From Streptomyces liliiviolaceus (GTDB lineage: Bacteria; Actinomycetota; Actinomycetes; Streptomycetales; Streptomycetaceae): DNA of 64,000 bases. The position numbers were made by a program, and so were the translations under genes. Under the pieces are notes generated by a model. That model worked only from the letters and a program-made list of their open reading frames with translations. It made no database searches and was not told where the DNA came from. Shown here piece after piece: positions 26,286 to 34,893 of the stretch (positions are counted from its first letter, which is position 1; each line of letters begins with the position of its first letter). The stretch is from positions 6,076,001-6,140,000 of the forward strand of contig NZ_JAGPYQ010000001.1 in NCBI RefSeq assembly GCF_018070025.1, in the 5' to 3' direction.

Positions 26286-26960
26286 ATGGCACGCGAAGCG
26301 CTACGCCCCCGTACCGCCTTTGGTTTCCGCTCCGCGTCACGCTCGGGCCCCGAGAAGACGGACTCCCGCGCCTCCAAGCCGCGCTTCCGCCCGGGCGCGA
26401 AGGGCGGACGGCCGTCCGCCAAAGCGCCCCGCGAACCAGCGTCGAAGCCACCGCGTCAGCCGTCCTCGAAGGCGGTCCGCGAGCGGCGCCGGCCTCCCCT
26501 GGTCGTACGCGTCCTCGTCGTCCTCATCGCCTTCGCCGCGATGGTGGCCTTCGCCGCCGTGCTGGCCAAGCTCACGCTCCAGCCGTCGCCGGCCTCCGAG
26601 GCGCTGACGCACAACAACATCCACCCGGGGCGCTCCCTGCGCGCCTATCTCGACCAGCCCGAGTTGCGGGACGCGGTCAAGCAGATCGGCGGCAACATCG
26701 TCCTCGGCATCCCGTTCGGCGTGCTGCTGCCGCTGCTGGTGCCCAAGGCGCGCGGCATGCTGCGGGTGACCCTGCTGACCGCTCTGGCAATGCTGTTCGT
26801 CGAGGTGGTGCAGGGGACGTTCATCACCGGGCGGGCCTTCGACATCGACGACGTCATCCTCAACACCTCCGGCGCCCTGATCGGGTATCTGCTCCTCGGC
26901 CGGCGGATGAGCCGCGCCGTGCATCCGCGACGGCGCGAGCGCAAGGCGGCCGCGGCCTGA
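26286..26960 (+). CDS. VanZ-family membrane protein
   Basis: A 224-residue protein with a basic, Pro/Lys/Arg-rich cytoplasmic N-terminus (residues 1-70) and then a VanZ domain of about four membrane helices. The conserved core NIVLGIPFGVLLPLL, the ALAMLFVEVVQ helix and the GRAFDIDDVILNTSG motif are all present. GGAGGG precedes the ATG. VanZ proteins are associated with teicoplanin tolerance in enterococci; the function of chromosomal actinomycete members is not known. Confidence 0.87.
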   Translation: MAREALRPRTAFGFRSASRSGPEKTDSRASKPRFRPGAKGGRPSAKAPREPASKPPRQPSSKAVRERRRPPLVVRVLVVLIAFAAMVAFAAVLAKLTLQPSPASEALTHNNIHPGRSLRAYLDQPELRDAVKQIGGNIVLGIPFGVLLPLLVPKARGMLRVTLLTALAMLFVEVVQGTFITGRAFDIDDVILNTSGALIGYLLLGRRMSRAVHPRRRERKAAAA

Positions 26961-27056
26961 GGTCGCCAAGGGGCCTTTCGCGTAACGGAGTTGGGGCCGT
27001 GAGGGGCTGAGGCGGGGGCGTCCGCAGGGTGTGAACGGCTGGTCTGTACCAGAGTC

Positions 27057-27090
27057 TTGACGCACCCCTTACTTCACTTCTTAAATCAAG
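27057..27090 (+). promoter_or_regulatory. Promoter and shared 23-bp element upstream of GH16 gene
   Basis: TTGACG (27057-27062) and TTAAAT (27081-27086) at 18-bp spacing form a plausible promoter. The 23-mer at 27068-27090, which spans the -10, matches the one at 33476-33498 upstream of the sugar importer at 18 of 23 positions (consensus CTTAMYTCACKTCYTAAATY, then AAG). It is the likely operator of the ROK repressor encoded at 31974-33401. Confidence 0.65.
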
Positions 27091-27161
27091 AGTCGAAGCG
27101 CGTACCCCCCACCTCAGTCGGCTCCTCCCCCACGGGGATCGCCGTACGGAAGGGAGAAGTC

Positions 27162-28433
27162 GTGGACTCCCCACGCCGGCTCCGCAGATACCTCCTCGCC
27201 GCCCTGTCCGCCGCACTCCTGGCATCCGTCGCGGTCGGACCCGCGCAAGCGGATCCCGCCCGGGCGGCGCACGTCCGGGCGGACCCCGCTCCGAGCGCCG
27301 CCGCGGCGGTGACGTTCCAGGACACCTTCGACGGCGCCGCCGGTTCGGCCCCCAACTCCTCGAAGTGGCAGATCGAGACCGGCGACAACGTCAACAACCA
27401 CGAGCGGCAGTACTACACGGCCGGGAACAACAACGCGAAGCTCGACGGCCAGGGCCACCTGGTCATCGAGGCCCGCCGCGAGAACCCGAACAACTACCAG
27501 TGCTGGTACGGGCGTTGCGAGTACACCTCGGCCCGTCTCAACACCTCGGGCAAGTTCACCACCACCTATGGACGGGTCGAGGCCCGGCTGAAGGTGCCGC
27601 GCGGACAGGGCATGTGGCCCGCCTTCTGGATGCTGGGCAACGACATCGGACAGGTCGGCTGGCCCAACTCGGGCGAGATCGACATCATGGAGAACGTCGG
27701 CTTCGAGCCCGGAACCGTGCACGGCACGCTGCACGGCCCCGGCTACTCCGGCTCCGGCGGCATAGGCGCCGGCTACTCGCTGCCCGGCGGGCAGGCCTTC
27801 GCCGACGCCTTCCACACCTTCGCGGTCGACTGGTCGCCCGAGCGGGTCACCTGGTCCGTGGACGGCACCGTCTACCAGACCCGCACCCCGGCGGACCTGG
27901 GCGGCAGGCAGTGGGTGTTCAACAAGCCGTTCTTCCTGATCCTCAACCTCGCGGTCGGCGGCTACTGGCCCGGCGACCCCGACGGTTCGACCCCCTTCCC
28001 CTCGCAGCTCGTCGTGGACGAGGTGAAGGTGACGACGGGCGACAGCCCGGGCGGCGGCTCCGCCATCAGGGGCCTCGCGGGCAAGTGCGTCGACGTGGCG
28101 GGCGCGAACCCGGCCAACGGCACGCCCGTCCAGCTCTACGACTGCAACGGCACTACGGCCCAGCAGTGGAGCGTGGGCTCGGACGGCACCATCCGGGCGC
28201 TGGGCAAGTGCCTGGACGCGGCCGGCGGTGGCACGGCCGACGGCACACCCGTCCAGCTCTGGGACTGCGCGGGCGTACCCGCCCAGCAGTGGGTCGTCAC
28301 CGGGGCCCGCGACATCGTGAATCCGCAGGCGGACAAGTGCCTGGACGTCACGGGCAACAACTCGGCCAACAGCACCCGGCTGCAGCTGTGGACCTGCACG
28401 GGGGCGGCCAACCAGAAGTGGACGGTCGGCTGA
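27162..28433 (+). CDS. Secreted GH16 beta-glucanase with ricin-type lectin domain
   Basis: A 423-residue exported enzyme. The signal peptide (RRLRRYLLAALSAALLASV, cut near AQA at residue 30) is followed by a GH16 domain (about 48-300) with the catalytic motif GEIDIMENVG: nucleophile Glu172, assisting Asp174, acid/base Glu177. The C-terminal part (about 305-423) is a CBM13/ricin-B trefoil with three QQW/NQKW repeats. The family cleaves beta-1,3- or beta-1,3/1,4-glucans such as laminarin. GTG start with AGGGAG upstream; the longer frame from 27057 starts in the promoter. Shares an operator-like element with the glucoside importer operon, so the two probably act together on beta-glucans. Confidence 0.95.
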   Translation: MDSPRRLRRYLLAALSAALLASVAVGPAQADPARAAHVRADPAPSAAAAVTFQDTFDGAAGSAPNSSKWQIETGDNVNNHERQYYTAGNNNAKLDGQGHLVIEARRENPNNYQCWYGRCEYTSARLNTSGKFTTTYGRVEARLKVPRGQGMWPAFWMLGNDIGQVGWPNSGEIDIMENVGFEPGTVHGTLHGPGYSGSGGIGAGYSLPGGQAFADAFHTFAVDWSPERVTWSVDGTVYQTRTPADLGGRQWVFNKPFFLILNLAVGGYWPGDPDGSTPFPSQLVVDEVKVTTGDSPGGGSAIRGLAGKCVDVAGANPANGTPVQLYDCNGTTAQQWSVGSDGTIRALGKCLDAAGGGTADGTPVQLWDCAGVPAQQWVVTGARDIVNPQADKCLDVTGNNSANSTRLQLWTCTGAANQKWTVG

Positions 28434-28454
28434 GGGACGGAATTCCTGCTGCGG

Positions 28455-28491
28455 CGGAGCCGGGCCCGGGGATCGCCCCGGCCCGGCTCCG
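28455..28491 (+). terminator. GH16 terminator
   Basis: A long GC stem (CGGAGCCGGGCC with its complement, extended by CCCCGG pairs with one bulge) and an ATCG loop, 22 bases after the stop. Confidence 0.85.
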
Positions 28492-28529
28492 CTCGTACGT
28501 ACGAAGCCCGCGCGTGCCCCGTGTGTCAC

Positions 28530-28560
28530 GTGGCACGTCCGCCCCTGTCGGACGTGCCAC
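28530..28560. terminator. Second hairpin between GH16 and a convergent gene
   Basis: A perfect 12-bp stem (GTGGCACGTCCG and its complement) with a 7-base loop. The rest of the gap 28434-28767 shows no gene. It may serve the convergent gene at 28768 or act as a backup terminator. Confidence 0.6.
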
Positions 28561-28767
28561 TCCCCTCCTCGGATCACGCTCGCCGCACGATCAAAGTGCC
28601 CTTGCCGCCATGGCCCCATGCACGCCCGTGTCCGCTTCCACGGTCCGCCGATGCGCGGGGTCGCGCCACCCGCGACGGCTCACCACGGCGCGAAAGGCGT
28701 GGCGCCACGCGCCCCCCTCGGGCCCCCGGGATTCACCCGGACGCGCCGTCGGCCGACACCCGGACGG

Positions 28768-29004
28768 CTACCGCGGATGCCAGGTGAGCTTGTCCCCGCC
28801 GACCCAGCGGACCACGGCCGGGTCGTCGGCGTCGTGCACCGGGATGCCGTACGCCGCGGCGGCCACCAGGACGTCCGTGAAGCTCTTGGCCTCACCGATG
28901 ACGGCGCCGTCGATCTCCACGATGCGGAAGGGCGGATCGCCGGGCTGCACGCCCAGGACCGTGATCCGCGGGTACGAGATGTGAGGGCTGGCGATTTCAG
29001 TCAT
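28768..29004 (-). CDS. Small conserved-looking protein of unknown function
   Basis: A 78-residue protein starting MTEIASPHISYP, with a compact mixed pattern (strands TVLGV, FRIVEIDG, then a helix FTDVLVAAAAYG and PAVVRWVGG). I do not recognise the family. A good codon pattern and convergent placement support it as a real gene; the ribosome site is weak. The much longer antisense frame covering the PHP gene on this strand is not coding. Confidence 0.65.
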   Translation of the reverse strand: MTEIASPHISYPRITVLGVQPGDPPFRIVEIDGAVIGEAKSFTDVLVAAAAYGIPVHDADDPAVVRWVGGDKLTWHPR

Positions 29005-29205
29005 GATCCCACCGGTTCCACACGCGTGCCGCCGATAAGCCTGCCCGGGCGGCGCTGTCGGTCGTCGTGGCGCTCGGCGGCGACGGCGGCTGCGACTGTG
29101 GCTGTGGCCGCGTCCGTGGCCGTACGAGGTTCGCATCTCATGGTGGCACAGGGCAGGTCGGTCGGCCGCCGTGCGGACCCGGCCCGGCTGGGCCACGCTG
29201 GAGCC

Positions 29206-30255
29206 ATGGACCCGGCCGAGGCGCTGGACCGTATCGCCTTCCTGCTGGAGCGGTCGCAGGCCCCCACCTATCGCGTTCGGGCGTTCCGCACGGCGGCGGG
29301 CGTCGTCACGGAGCTGTCCGCCGACGAGGTGGCCCGCAGGGCGGCCGACGGATCGCTGGAGTCGCTGAAGGGCATCGGGCCGAAGACCGCGCAGGTGGTG
29401 CGCGAGGCGCTGGCCGGACAGCCGCCCGGCTATCTGGAGAGACTGGAGCAGGAGGCCGCGGAGCCCCTCGTCCTGGGCGGCGAGAAGCTGGCGGCCCTGC
29501 TGCGCGGCGACTGCCATCTGCACTCGGACTGGTCGGACGGCGGCAGCCCCGTCGAGGAGATGGGCCGTGCCGCGGCGCGGCTCGGGCACGCGTGGGCGGT
29601 CCTCACGGACCACTCGCCGCGTCTGACGGTGGCCCGCGGGCTGTCCCCCGAGCGGCTGCGGGAGCAGTTGGACCTGGTGGCGGAACTGAACGAGCGCTGG
29701 GCCCCCTTCCGGCTGCTCACCGGTATCGAGTGCGACATCCTCGACGACGGGTCGCTGGACCAGGAACCGGAACTGCTCGCACGGCTCGACGTCGTCGTGG
29801 TGTCGGTGCACTCCAAGCTGCGGATGGACGCGCCCGCGATGACCCGCCGGATGGTCGCCGCCGTACGGAATCCGCACGCGGACGTGCTCGGGCACTGCAC
29901 GGGGCGGCTGGTCACCGGGCGGGGACGGCCGGAGTCGGAGTTCGACGCGGACGCCGTGTTCGCCGCCTGCGCCGGGACGGGCACGGCGGTCGAGATCAAC
30001 AGCCGTCCCGAGCGGCTCGACCCACCGCGGCGGCTGCTGCGCCGGGCGGTCGCGGCGGGCGTGCTGTTCTCCGTGGACACCGACGCGCACGCGCCGGGAC
30101 AGCTCGGGTGGCAGGTGTACGGATGCGCGCGGGCGGAGGAGTGCGGGGTGCCGCCGGAGCGGGTGGTCACCACCTGGTCGGCCGAGGAAGTGCTGGCCTG
30201 GACACGGGATCGCGTGACTCCCGCGGGCGTGGCGGCCCCGCTCCCGCGGACCTGA
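29206..30255 (+). CDS. HhH-PHP domain phosphoesterase
   Basis: A 349-residue protein with an N-terminal helix-hairpin-helix region (about 1-80, including LKGIGPKTAQVV) and a PHP metallo-phosphoesterase domain (about 100-330). Metal-site motifs are GDCHLHSDWSDG, TDHS, GIECDI, HSK, EINS and DTDAHAP. This is the C-terminal architecture of PolX-type DNA polymerases without the polymerase palm. The role may be in nucleic-acid or phosphate-ester processing; no partner gene is adjacent. ATG start after GGAGCC. Confidence 0.88.
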   Translation: MDPAEALDRIAFLLERSQAPTYRVRAFRTAAGVVTELSADEVARRAADGSLESLKGIGPKTAQVVREALAGQPPGYLERLEQEAAEPLVLGGEKLAALLRGDCHLHSDWSDGGSPVEEMGRAAARLGHAWAVLTDHSPRLTVARGLSPERLREQLDLVAELNERWAPFRLLTGIECDILDDGSLDQEPELLARLDVVVVSVHSKLRMDAPAMTRRMVAAVRNPHADVLGHCTGRLVTGRGRPESEFDADAVFAACAGTGTAVEINSRPERLDPPRRLLRRAVAAGVLFSVDTDAHAPGQLGWQVYGCARAEECGVPPERVVTTWSAEEVLAWTRDRVTPAGVAAPLPRT

Positions 30256-30263
30256 GGGCTGTC

Positions 30264-30281
30264 CCGTGACGCAGATCACGG
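30264..30281. promoter_or_regulatory. CRP-like palindrome
   Basis: CCGTGACGCAGATCACGG, a palindrome with GTGA-N6-TCAC half-sites resembling Crp operators. It lies just after the PHP gene and about 290 bases upstream of the SDR. The remaining gap (30282-30534) holds no gene that I can see. Low confidence. Confidence 0.35.
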
Positions 30282-30534
30282 CCTACACCGCCCCGACCTG
30301 GGAACACCCGTCGGTAGTTTCCCGTTAAATCAGCTGTGGGTGCGGATGGGACAGTGTCCCCGGGCCTCACCTTCCGCCCACAGGGAAGATCGTTCGGCTG
30401 AAGCCCTGTGGAGCACACCGCCGAGAGGCGACCGCCATCCGTGGCCACCCACAGACGGCCCCGACCGCGATTCCCCCGTCCGGTCGGGGCCTTTCCCGTT
30501 CCCGGCGCCTTTCCCTCCCCCGAGGGGGCGTCGT

Positions 30535-30572
30535 TTGACTTCGAGAGCGCTCCAATCCGTAGCGTCGTCCGT
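30535..30572 (+). promoter_or_regulatory. MerR-type promoter of a leaderless SDR gene
   Basis: TTGACT (30535-30540) and TAGCGT (30560-30565) are separated by 19 bp, the long spacer typical of MerR-controlled promoters. The spacer carries a 16-bp imperfect dyad centred on GAGCGCTC. The ATG is seven bases past the -10 with no ribosome site, so the mRNA is probably leaderless. Confidence 0.6.
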
Positions 30573-31535
30573 ATGACCACTGCACAGCACAAGATCGGTT
30601 CGGGCTTCGACCGGCACAGCACCGCGGACGACGTACTCGCCGGCATCGACCTCACGGGCAAGCTGGCGATCGTCACCGGCGGCTACTCGGGACTCGGCCT
30701 GGAGACGACCCGCGCGCTCGCCGAGGCGGGTGCCCGGGTCGTCGTTCCCGCGCGGCGCCGGGCGGTCGCCTCCTCGGCGACCGCCGGCATCGACGGCGTC
30801 GAGGTGGACGAGCTGGACCTCGGCGACCTGGAGAGCGTGCGCGCGTTCGCCGAGCGGTTCCTCGCCTCGGGCCGCACCGTCGACCTCGTCATCGACAACG
30901 CCGGGATCATGGCCTGCCCCGAGACCCGCGTCGGCCCCGGCTGGGAGGCGCAGTTCGCGACCAACCACCTGGGCCACTTCGCCCTGGTCAACCGGCTCTG
31001 GCCGGCGATCGCCCCGGGCGGCGCCCGGATCGTCTCCGTCTCCTCGACGGGTCACCACACCTCGGACATCCGCTGGGACGACCCGCACTGGAACCGCGGC
31101 GACTACGACAAGTGGGAGGCGTACGGCCAGGCGAAGACAGCCAACGTCCTGTTCGCCGTGCACCTCGACGCCCTGGGCAAGGACTCCGGCGTACGGGCCT
31201 TCGCGCTGCACCCGGGCGGCATCCTGACGCCTCTCCAGCGCCACCTCCCCAGGCAGGAGATGGTCGAGCGCGGCTGGATCGACGAGAACGGCGTCCCGCT
31301 GAACCCTGAGGGCTTCAAGTCCCCCGAGCAGGGCGCGGCCACTCAGGTGTGGGCGGCGACCTCTCCGCAGCTGGCCGGCATGGGCGGCGTCTACTGCGAG
31401 GACTGCGACATCGCCGAACTCGCCCCGGCCGACGGGACGCGGGTCGGCGTACGCGCGTACGCGGTCGACCCGGCGTCCGCGGCCCGCCTGTGGGCCCTCT
31501 CGGCGGAACTCACGGGCGTCGACGCCTTCGCCTGA
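30573..31535 (+). CDS. Short-chain dehydrogenase/reductase
   Basis: A 320-residue SDR with cofactor motif TGGYSGLG, DNAGIMA, catalytic Ser in VSVSSTG and a YGQAKTAN (YxxxK) active site. The arrangement resembles the WW-oxidoreductase/retinol-dehydrogenase-like subgroup. It stands alone behind a MerR-type promoter but no merR gene is nearby, so a distant regulator is implied. Substrate unknown. Confidence 0.9.
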   Translation: MTTAQHKIGSGFDRHSTADDVLAGIDLTGKLAIVTGGYSGLGLETTRALAEAGARVVVPARRRAVASSATAGIDGVEVDELDLGDLESVRAFAERFLASGRTVDLVIDNAGIMACPETRVGPGWEAQFATNHLGHFALVNRLWPAIAPGGARIVSVSSTGHHTSDIRWDDPHWNRGDYDKWEAYGQAKTANVLFAVHLDALGKDSGVRAFALHPGGILTPLQRHLPRQEMVERGWIDENGVPLNPEGFKSPEQGAATQVWAATSPQLAGMGGVYCEDCDIAELAPADGTRVGVRAYAVDPASAARLWALSAELTGVDAFA

Positions 31536-31601
31536 GACGGCGGCGGCGGTTCGATTCAAGGCGCCGGGGCGACTCCCGGGCTCCGGCGTGCGCTCACGCG
31601 C

Positions 31602-31871
31602 TCACGCAGGGGATTCCTCCGGCTCCGGGTCCTCGGGGTGGACCGTGCTCGTCCCCTCGTCGCCCTGCCGGCCGGTGCCCGCCTCGTCGGTGTCGGGGAC
31701 GTCGGTTTCGGGCTTCGCCCGGACGCCGCCGTCCCCGTCCTCGTCCGGCCCCGACCCGGGCGGCGTGACGACGTCCCAGGGGTCCTCGTCCTCCTGCACC
31801 TGCTGATCGGGCAGGTCCCGGGGTACGGGGCCTTCGCTCTCCTCGGGCGTCCTGGTCCCGTATTCGCTCAC
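31602..31871 (-). CDS. Small acidic, disordered protein
   Basis: An 89-residue protein composed mainly of D, E, P, G and T (for example QQVQEDEDPWDVV), with no predicted globular core. GTG start with a GGAGGGGAG ribosome site. Similar short acidic proteins are common in Streptomyces; function unknown. The frame extends 28 codons further upstream but the strong ribosome site fixes the start here. Confidence 0.65.
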   Translation of the reverse strand: MSEYGTRTPEESEGPVPRDLPDQQVQEDEDPWDVVTPPGSGPDEDGDGGVRAKPETDVPDTDEAGTGRQGDEGTSTVHPEDPEPEESPA

Positions 31872-31973
31872 GGTGCGCTCCCCTCCTCGTCGGGCCACGT
31901 GGGGCGGAAGCCCTTGTCGGCCAGGGTGCGGGTACCTGCCGGAACCACCCGGCAAACCCGGGAGCCCCGGGCG

Positions 31974-33401
31974 TCAGTGCGGAGCGCGCTCCTCCAGGGC
32001 CGCCCGCCAGGCCGGTGGCGGGGTGTCCCCCGATCCCGGTCCCGTGCCCGGACGCCGGCCGCCGCGGGCGAAGAAGTCGGCCAGCGGAAGGATCGCCGCG
32101 CCGACCGTGACCGCGTCGGGCCCGAGGGCGCCGAGTTCGATGGTGACGCGCTCGGCCGGATGGCGCAGCGCGTACGAGACGGCGTGGGCGCGGACGGCGG
32201 GCAGGAAGCGGGAGCCCAGCTGGAGTCCGGCCCAGCCGCCGATGAGGATGCGTTCGGGCTGGAAGAGGTTGATCAGGTCGGAGAGGCCCGCGCCCAGGTA
32301 CTCGGCCGTCTCCTCAAGGACGGCCAGCGCCACCGGGTCGGGCACGGGACCGGCACCGGCCGCGCCACGGACCGCCCCGCCGCCGGCCGCCGCACCCTCC
32401 GCAGCCCCGTCACCGCCGGCCGCCCCGTCGTCGGCCGCCGGGACGCCCGCGGACACTCCGAGACCCGTGGCCGCCCCGCCCTCGACCGGATAGGCCGCCG
32501 CCAGCATGGCCGTGAGGGCCGTCTCCTCGTCGACGCCCTTGGGCGGCCGTCCCCCGGCCTCCTCCCAGCGTTGCAGCAGGGCCTCGGCCCCTGCGTACGC
32601 CTCCAGGCAGCCGAGTGCGCCGCAGCGGCAGCGGCGCCCCCTGACCCGTACCGTGAGATGTCCCCATTCCACGGCCCGGCCCAGTTCCACGTCGTCCGAG
32701 ACCAGGCTGGCGCCGACGCCGGAGCCGAAGAGGACCACGACCGCGTTGCGCGCGCCGCGTCCGGCGCCGAACCACATCTCGGCCTGGCCGAGGGTCTTGG
32801 CGCCGTTGTCGGTGAAGTACGGGACGGAGTCCGGGAGCCCGCAGGCGGTACGGAGCAGGGACTCCAGCGGGACGGCGGGCCAGCCGATGGTCTGGCCGTG
32901 CACGACGGCGCCGTCCGCCGCGGTGCGTTCCACGATGCCGGGTACGCCGATGCCGACGCCCAGCAGTCGCTCGGGGGCGATGCCGGCGGTGGCCAGGACC
33001 TCGGCGACGCCGTCGCGGATGTGGCCGACGATGACGTCGACGTCGTACCCCTGGTGCTCCAACGGCCTGTCGGTGCGGGCGAGTTCGGTCAGGGACAGGT
33101 CGAAGAGCTCGACGCGGACGCGGGTCTCGCCGACGTCCACGCCGATCATGTGGCCGCTGGCGGGGGCGACCCGGAGCAGGGTGCGGGGCCGGCCGCCGTC
33201 GGAGTCGACGCTGCCCGCCTCCTCCACCAGGCCCTCGGCGACGAGCTCGGCGACGACGTTGCTGATGGAGCCGGAGCTGAGCCCGGTGGCGGGCCCGAGT
33301 TCGAACCGGCTCATCGGTCCGTCGAAGTAGAGCCTCCTCAGCACGGCCGTGCGATTGCCTCGTCGCAGGTCACGTACCGTTCGCCCGTTCCGCCCCGCCA
33401 T
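31974..33401 (-). CDS. ROK-family transcriptional repressor
   Basis: A 475-residue ROK repressor with an N-terminal winged HTH (NRTAVLRRLYFDGPMSRFEL then LSSGSISNVVAEL) and a sugar-kinase-like domain starting at about residue 84 (MIGVDVGETRVRVEL). The ROK zinc signature is present: CRCGALGCLEAY with C258, C260 and C265, after EWGH248. A Gly/Ala-rich insertion (about 308-352) enlarges it beyond the usual ~400 residues. Divergent from the glucoside ABC importer; it probably represses that operon and the GH16 gene through the 23-bp element, with a glucoside inducer. Confidence 0.92.
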   Translation of the reverse strand: MAGRNGRTVRDLRRGNRTAVLRRLYFDGPMSRFELGPATGLSSGSISNVVAELVAEGLVEEAGSVDSDGGRPRTLLRVAPASGHMIGVDVGETRVRVELFDLSLTELARTDRPLEHQGYDVDVIVGHIRDGVAEVLATAGIAPERLLGVGIGVPGIVERTAADGAVVHGQTIGWPAVPLESLLRTACGLPDSVPYFTDNGAKTLGQAEMWFGAGRGARNAVVVLFGSGVGASLVSDDVELGRAVEWGHLTVRVRGRRCRCGALGCLEAYAGAEALLQRWEEAGGRPPKGVDEETALTAMLAAAYPVEGGAATGLGVSAGVPAADDGAAGGDGAAEGAAAGGGAVRGAAGAGPVPDPVALAVLEETAEYLGAGLSDLINLFQPERILIGGWAGLQLGSRFLPAVRAHAVSYALRHPAERVTIELGALGPDAVTVGAAILPLADFFARGGRRPGTGPGSGDTPPPAWRAALEERAPH

Positions 33402-33453
33402 GTGTTCCCTTCCCGCCGTACCCCCGACCTGCAAGATACCGCTGCGCTATCCC

Positions 33454-33498
33454 TTGACGCGACTTTCTTCCGGGTCTTAACTCACGTCCTAAATTAAG
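33454..33498 (+). promoter_or_regulatory. Promoter and shared 23-bp operator of the glucoside importer operon
   Basis: TTGACG (33454-33459) and TTAACT (33477-33482) at 17-bp spacing. The 23-mer 33476-33498, which covers the -10 and start site, matches the GH16 element at 18 of 23 positions. Occupancy there would block transcription, consistent with a ROK repressor. Confidence 0.68.
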
Positions 33499-33569
33499 CC
33501 GTGAGGGTCGTTCGGGAAGTGAACGCACGACGATCCTCTGTTTTCCCTCAGGAAGGGACGCCTGACGTC

Positions 33570-34886
33570 ATGCGCAGAACCCGAGCCGCGGCCGCGAGCG
33601 CGGTCACTGTCTCCTTGCTGGCCGCCGTGACCGCGTGCGGCGGTGGCTCGTCGGCGGACGGCGGGTCCAACGACTCGCCGAAGACGCTCACCTACTGGGC
33701 CTCCAACCAGGGCCCGAGCATCGAGGCCGACAAGAAGATCCTCACTCCCGAGCTGAAGAAGTTCGAGAAGCAGACCGGCATCAAGGTGAAGCTGGAGGTC
33801 GTCCCCTGGTCGGATCTCCTCAACCGCATCCTCGCCGCGACCACGTCGGGTCAGGGCCCGGACGTCCTCAACATCGGCAACACCTGGTCCGCCTCGCTCC
33901 AGGCGACCGGGGCCCTGCTGCCCTGGGACGCCAAGAACTTCGGGAAGATCGGCGGCAAGGACCGGTTCGTCGAGTCGGCGCTCGGCTCGGCGGGTGAGGC
34001 CGGCTCCGATCCGGCGGCGGTCCCGCTGTACTCGATGGCGTACGCCCTCTACTACAACAAGAAGATGTTCGAGGACGCGGGGATATCCGGGCCGCCCGCC
34101 ACCTGGGACGATCTGGTCGCCGACGGGAAGAAGATCTCCAAGGACGACAAGTGGGCGCTGGGCGCCGAGGGCGCGAACCTCTCGGAGAACATCCACCACG
34201 TCTTCGTCTTCGCCAAGCAGCACGGCGCCGACTTCTTCGACGCCGAGGGCAAGCCCGACTTCACCTCCGACGGGGCCGTGGCGGCGGTCAAGCAGTACGT
34301 CGACCTGATGGGCAAGGACAAGGTCGTCGCGCCCGGCAACGCCGAGTACGCGCAGAACCAGTCCCTCCAGGACTTCGCCAAGGACAAGACGGCGATGGTG
34401 CTGTGGCAGACGGCGGCGGCCACGCTCAAGGCCCACGGCATGAGCGACGACGAGTGGGGCGTCGCGCCGGTGCCGGTCCGGTCCGGCACCCCGGGCGCCG
34501 ACACGGCCGTCAACTCGATGGTGGCGGGCATCAACATGGCCGTCTTCAAGAACACCGACAACATCGACGGCGCCGTGAAGTTCGTGAACTTCATGACGAG
34601 CGTGGACGAGCAGACGATCCTCAACAAGACGTACGGATCCATCCCGCCGGTCAAGGCGGCCCAGCAGGACCCGGCGTTCAACACGCCCGCACTGAAGGTC
34701 ATCCGGGACACGCTCGCCAAGAGCGCGGCCCCGCTGCCGCAGGTCGCGAACGAGTCGCAGTTCGAGACCGCGGTCGGCACGGCCGTGAAGGAGCTCTTCG
34801 CGGACGCGGCGGCCGGCCGGCCGGTCACCACGGCCTCGGTCAAGGAGAAGCTCGACGAGGCCCAGCAGCAGATGCCGAAGAAGTGA
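33570..34886 (+). CDS. ABC sugar-binding lipoprotein (family 1)
   Basis: A 438-residue extracellular solute-binding protein of the carbohydrate (CUT1) class. The lipoprotein signal peptide ends in LLAAVTACGGG, with the lipidated cysteine near residue 24. Mature-protein features are TYWASNQGPS, GPDVLNIGNTW and VPLYSMAYALYYNK. GGAAGGGA lies upstream of the ATG at 33570; the frame from 33501 has no ribosome site. First gene of an importer operon with two permeases and a GH1 beta-glucosidase, so the ligand is probably a beta-glucoside or beta-gluco-oligosaccharide. No ATPase gene is present, as usual for MsiK-energised importers. Confidence 0.93.
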   Translation: MRRTRAAAASAVTVSLLAAVTACGGGSSADGGSNDSPKTLTYWASNQGPSIEADKKILTPELKKFEKQTGIKVKLEVVPWSDLLNRILAATTSGQGPDVLNIGNTWSASLQATGALLPWDAKNFGKIGGKDRFVESALGSAGEAGSDPAAVPLYSMAYALYYNKKMFEDAGISGPPATWDDLVADGKKISKDDKWALGAEGANLSENIHHVFVFAKQHGADFFDAEGKPDFTSDGAVAAVKQYVDLMGKDKVVAPGNAEYAQNQSLQDFAKDKTAMVLWQTAAATLKAHGMSDDEWGVAPVPVRSGTPGADTAVNSMVAGINMAVFKNTDNIDGAVKFVNFMTSVDEQTILNKTYGSIPPVKAAQQDPAFNTPALKVIRDTLAKSAAPLPQVANESQFETAVGTAVKELFADAAAGRPVTTASVKEKLDEAQQQMPKK

Positions 34887-34893
34887 GCGTTCG

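Noticed and set aside
29005..30279. Long minus-strand frame covering the PHP gene
   Set aside because: Antisense shadow of a clear PHP domain; only the last 78 codons (28768-29004) look like a real gene.
30264..30281. Crp-like palindrome as control site of the SDR
   Set aside because: Too far (about 290 bases) from the leaderless promoter; kept only as a weak feature.
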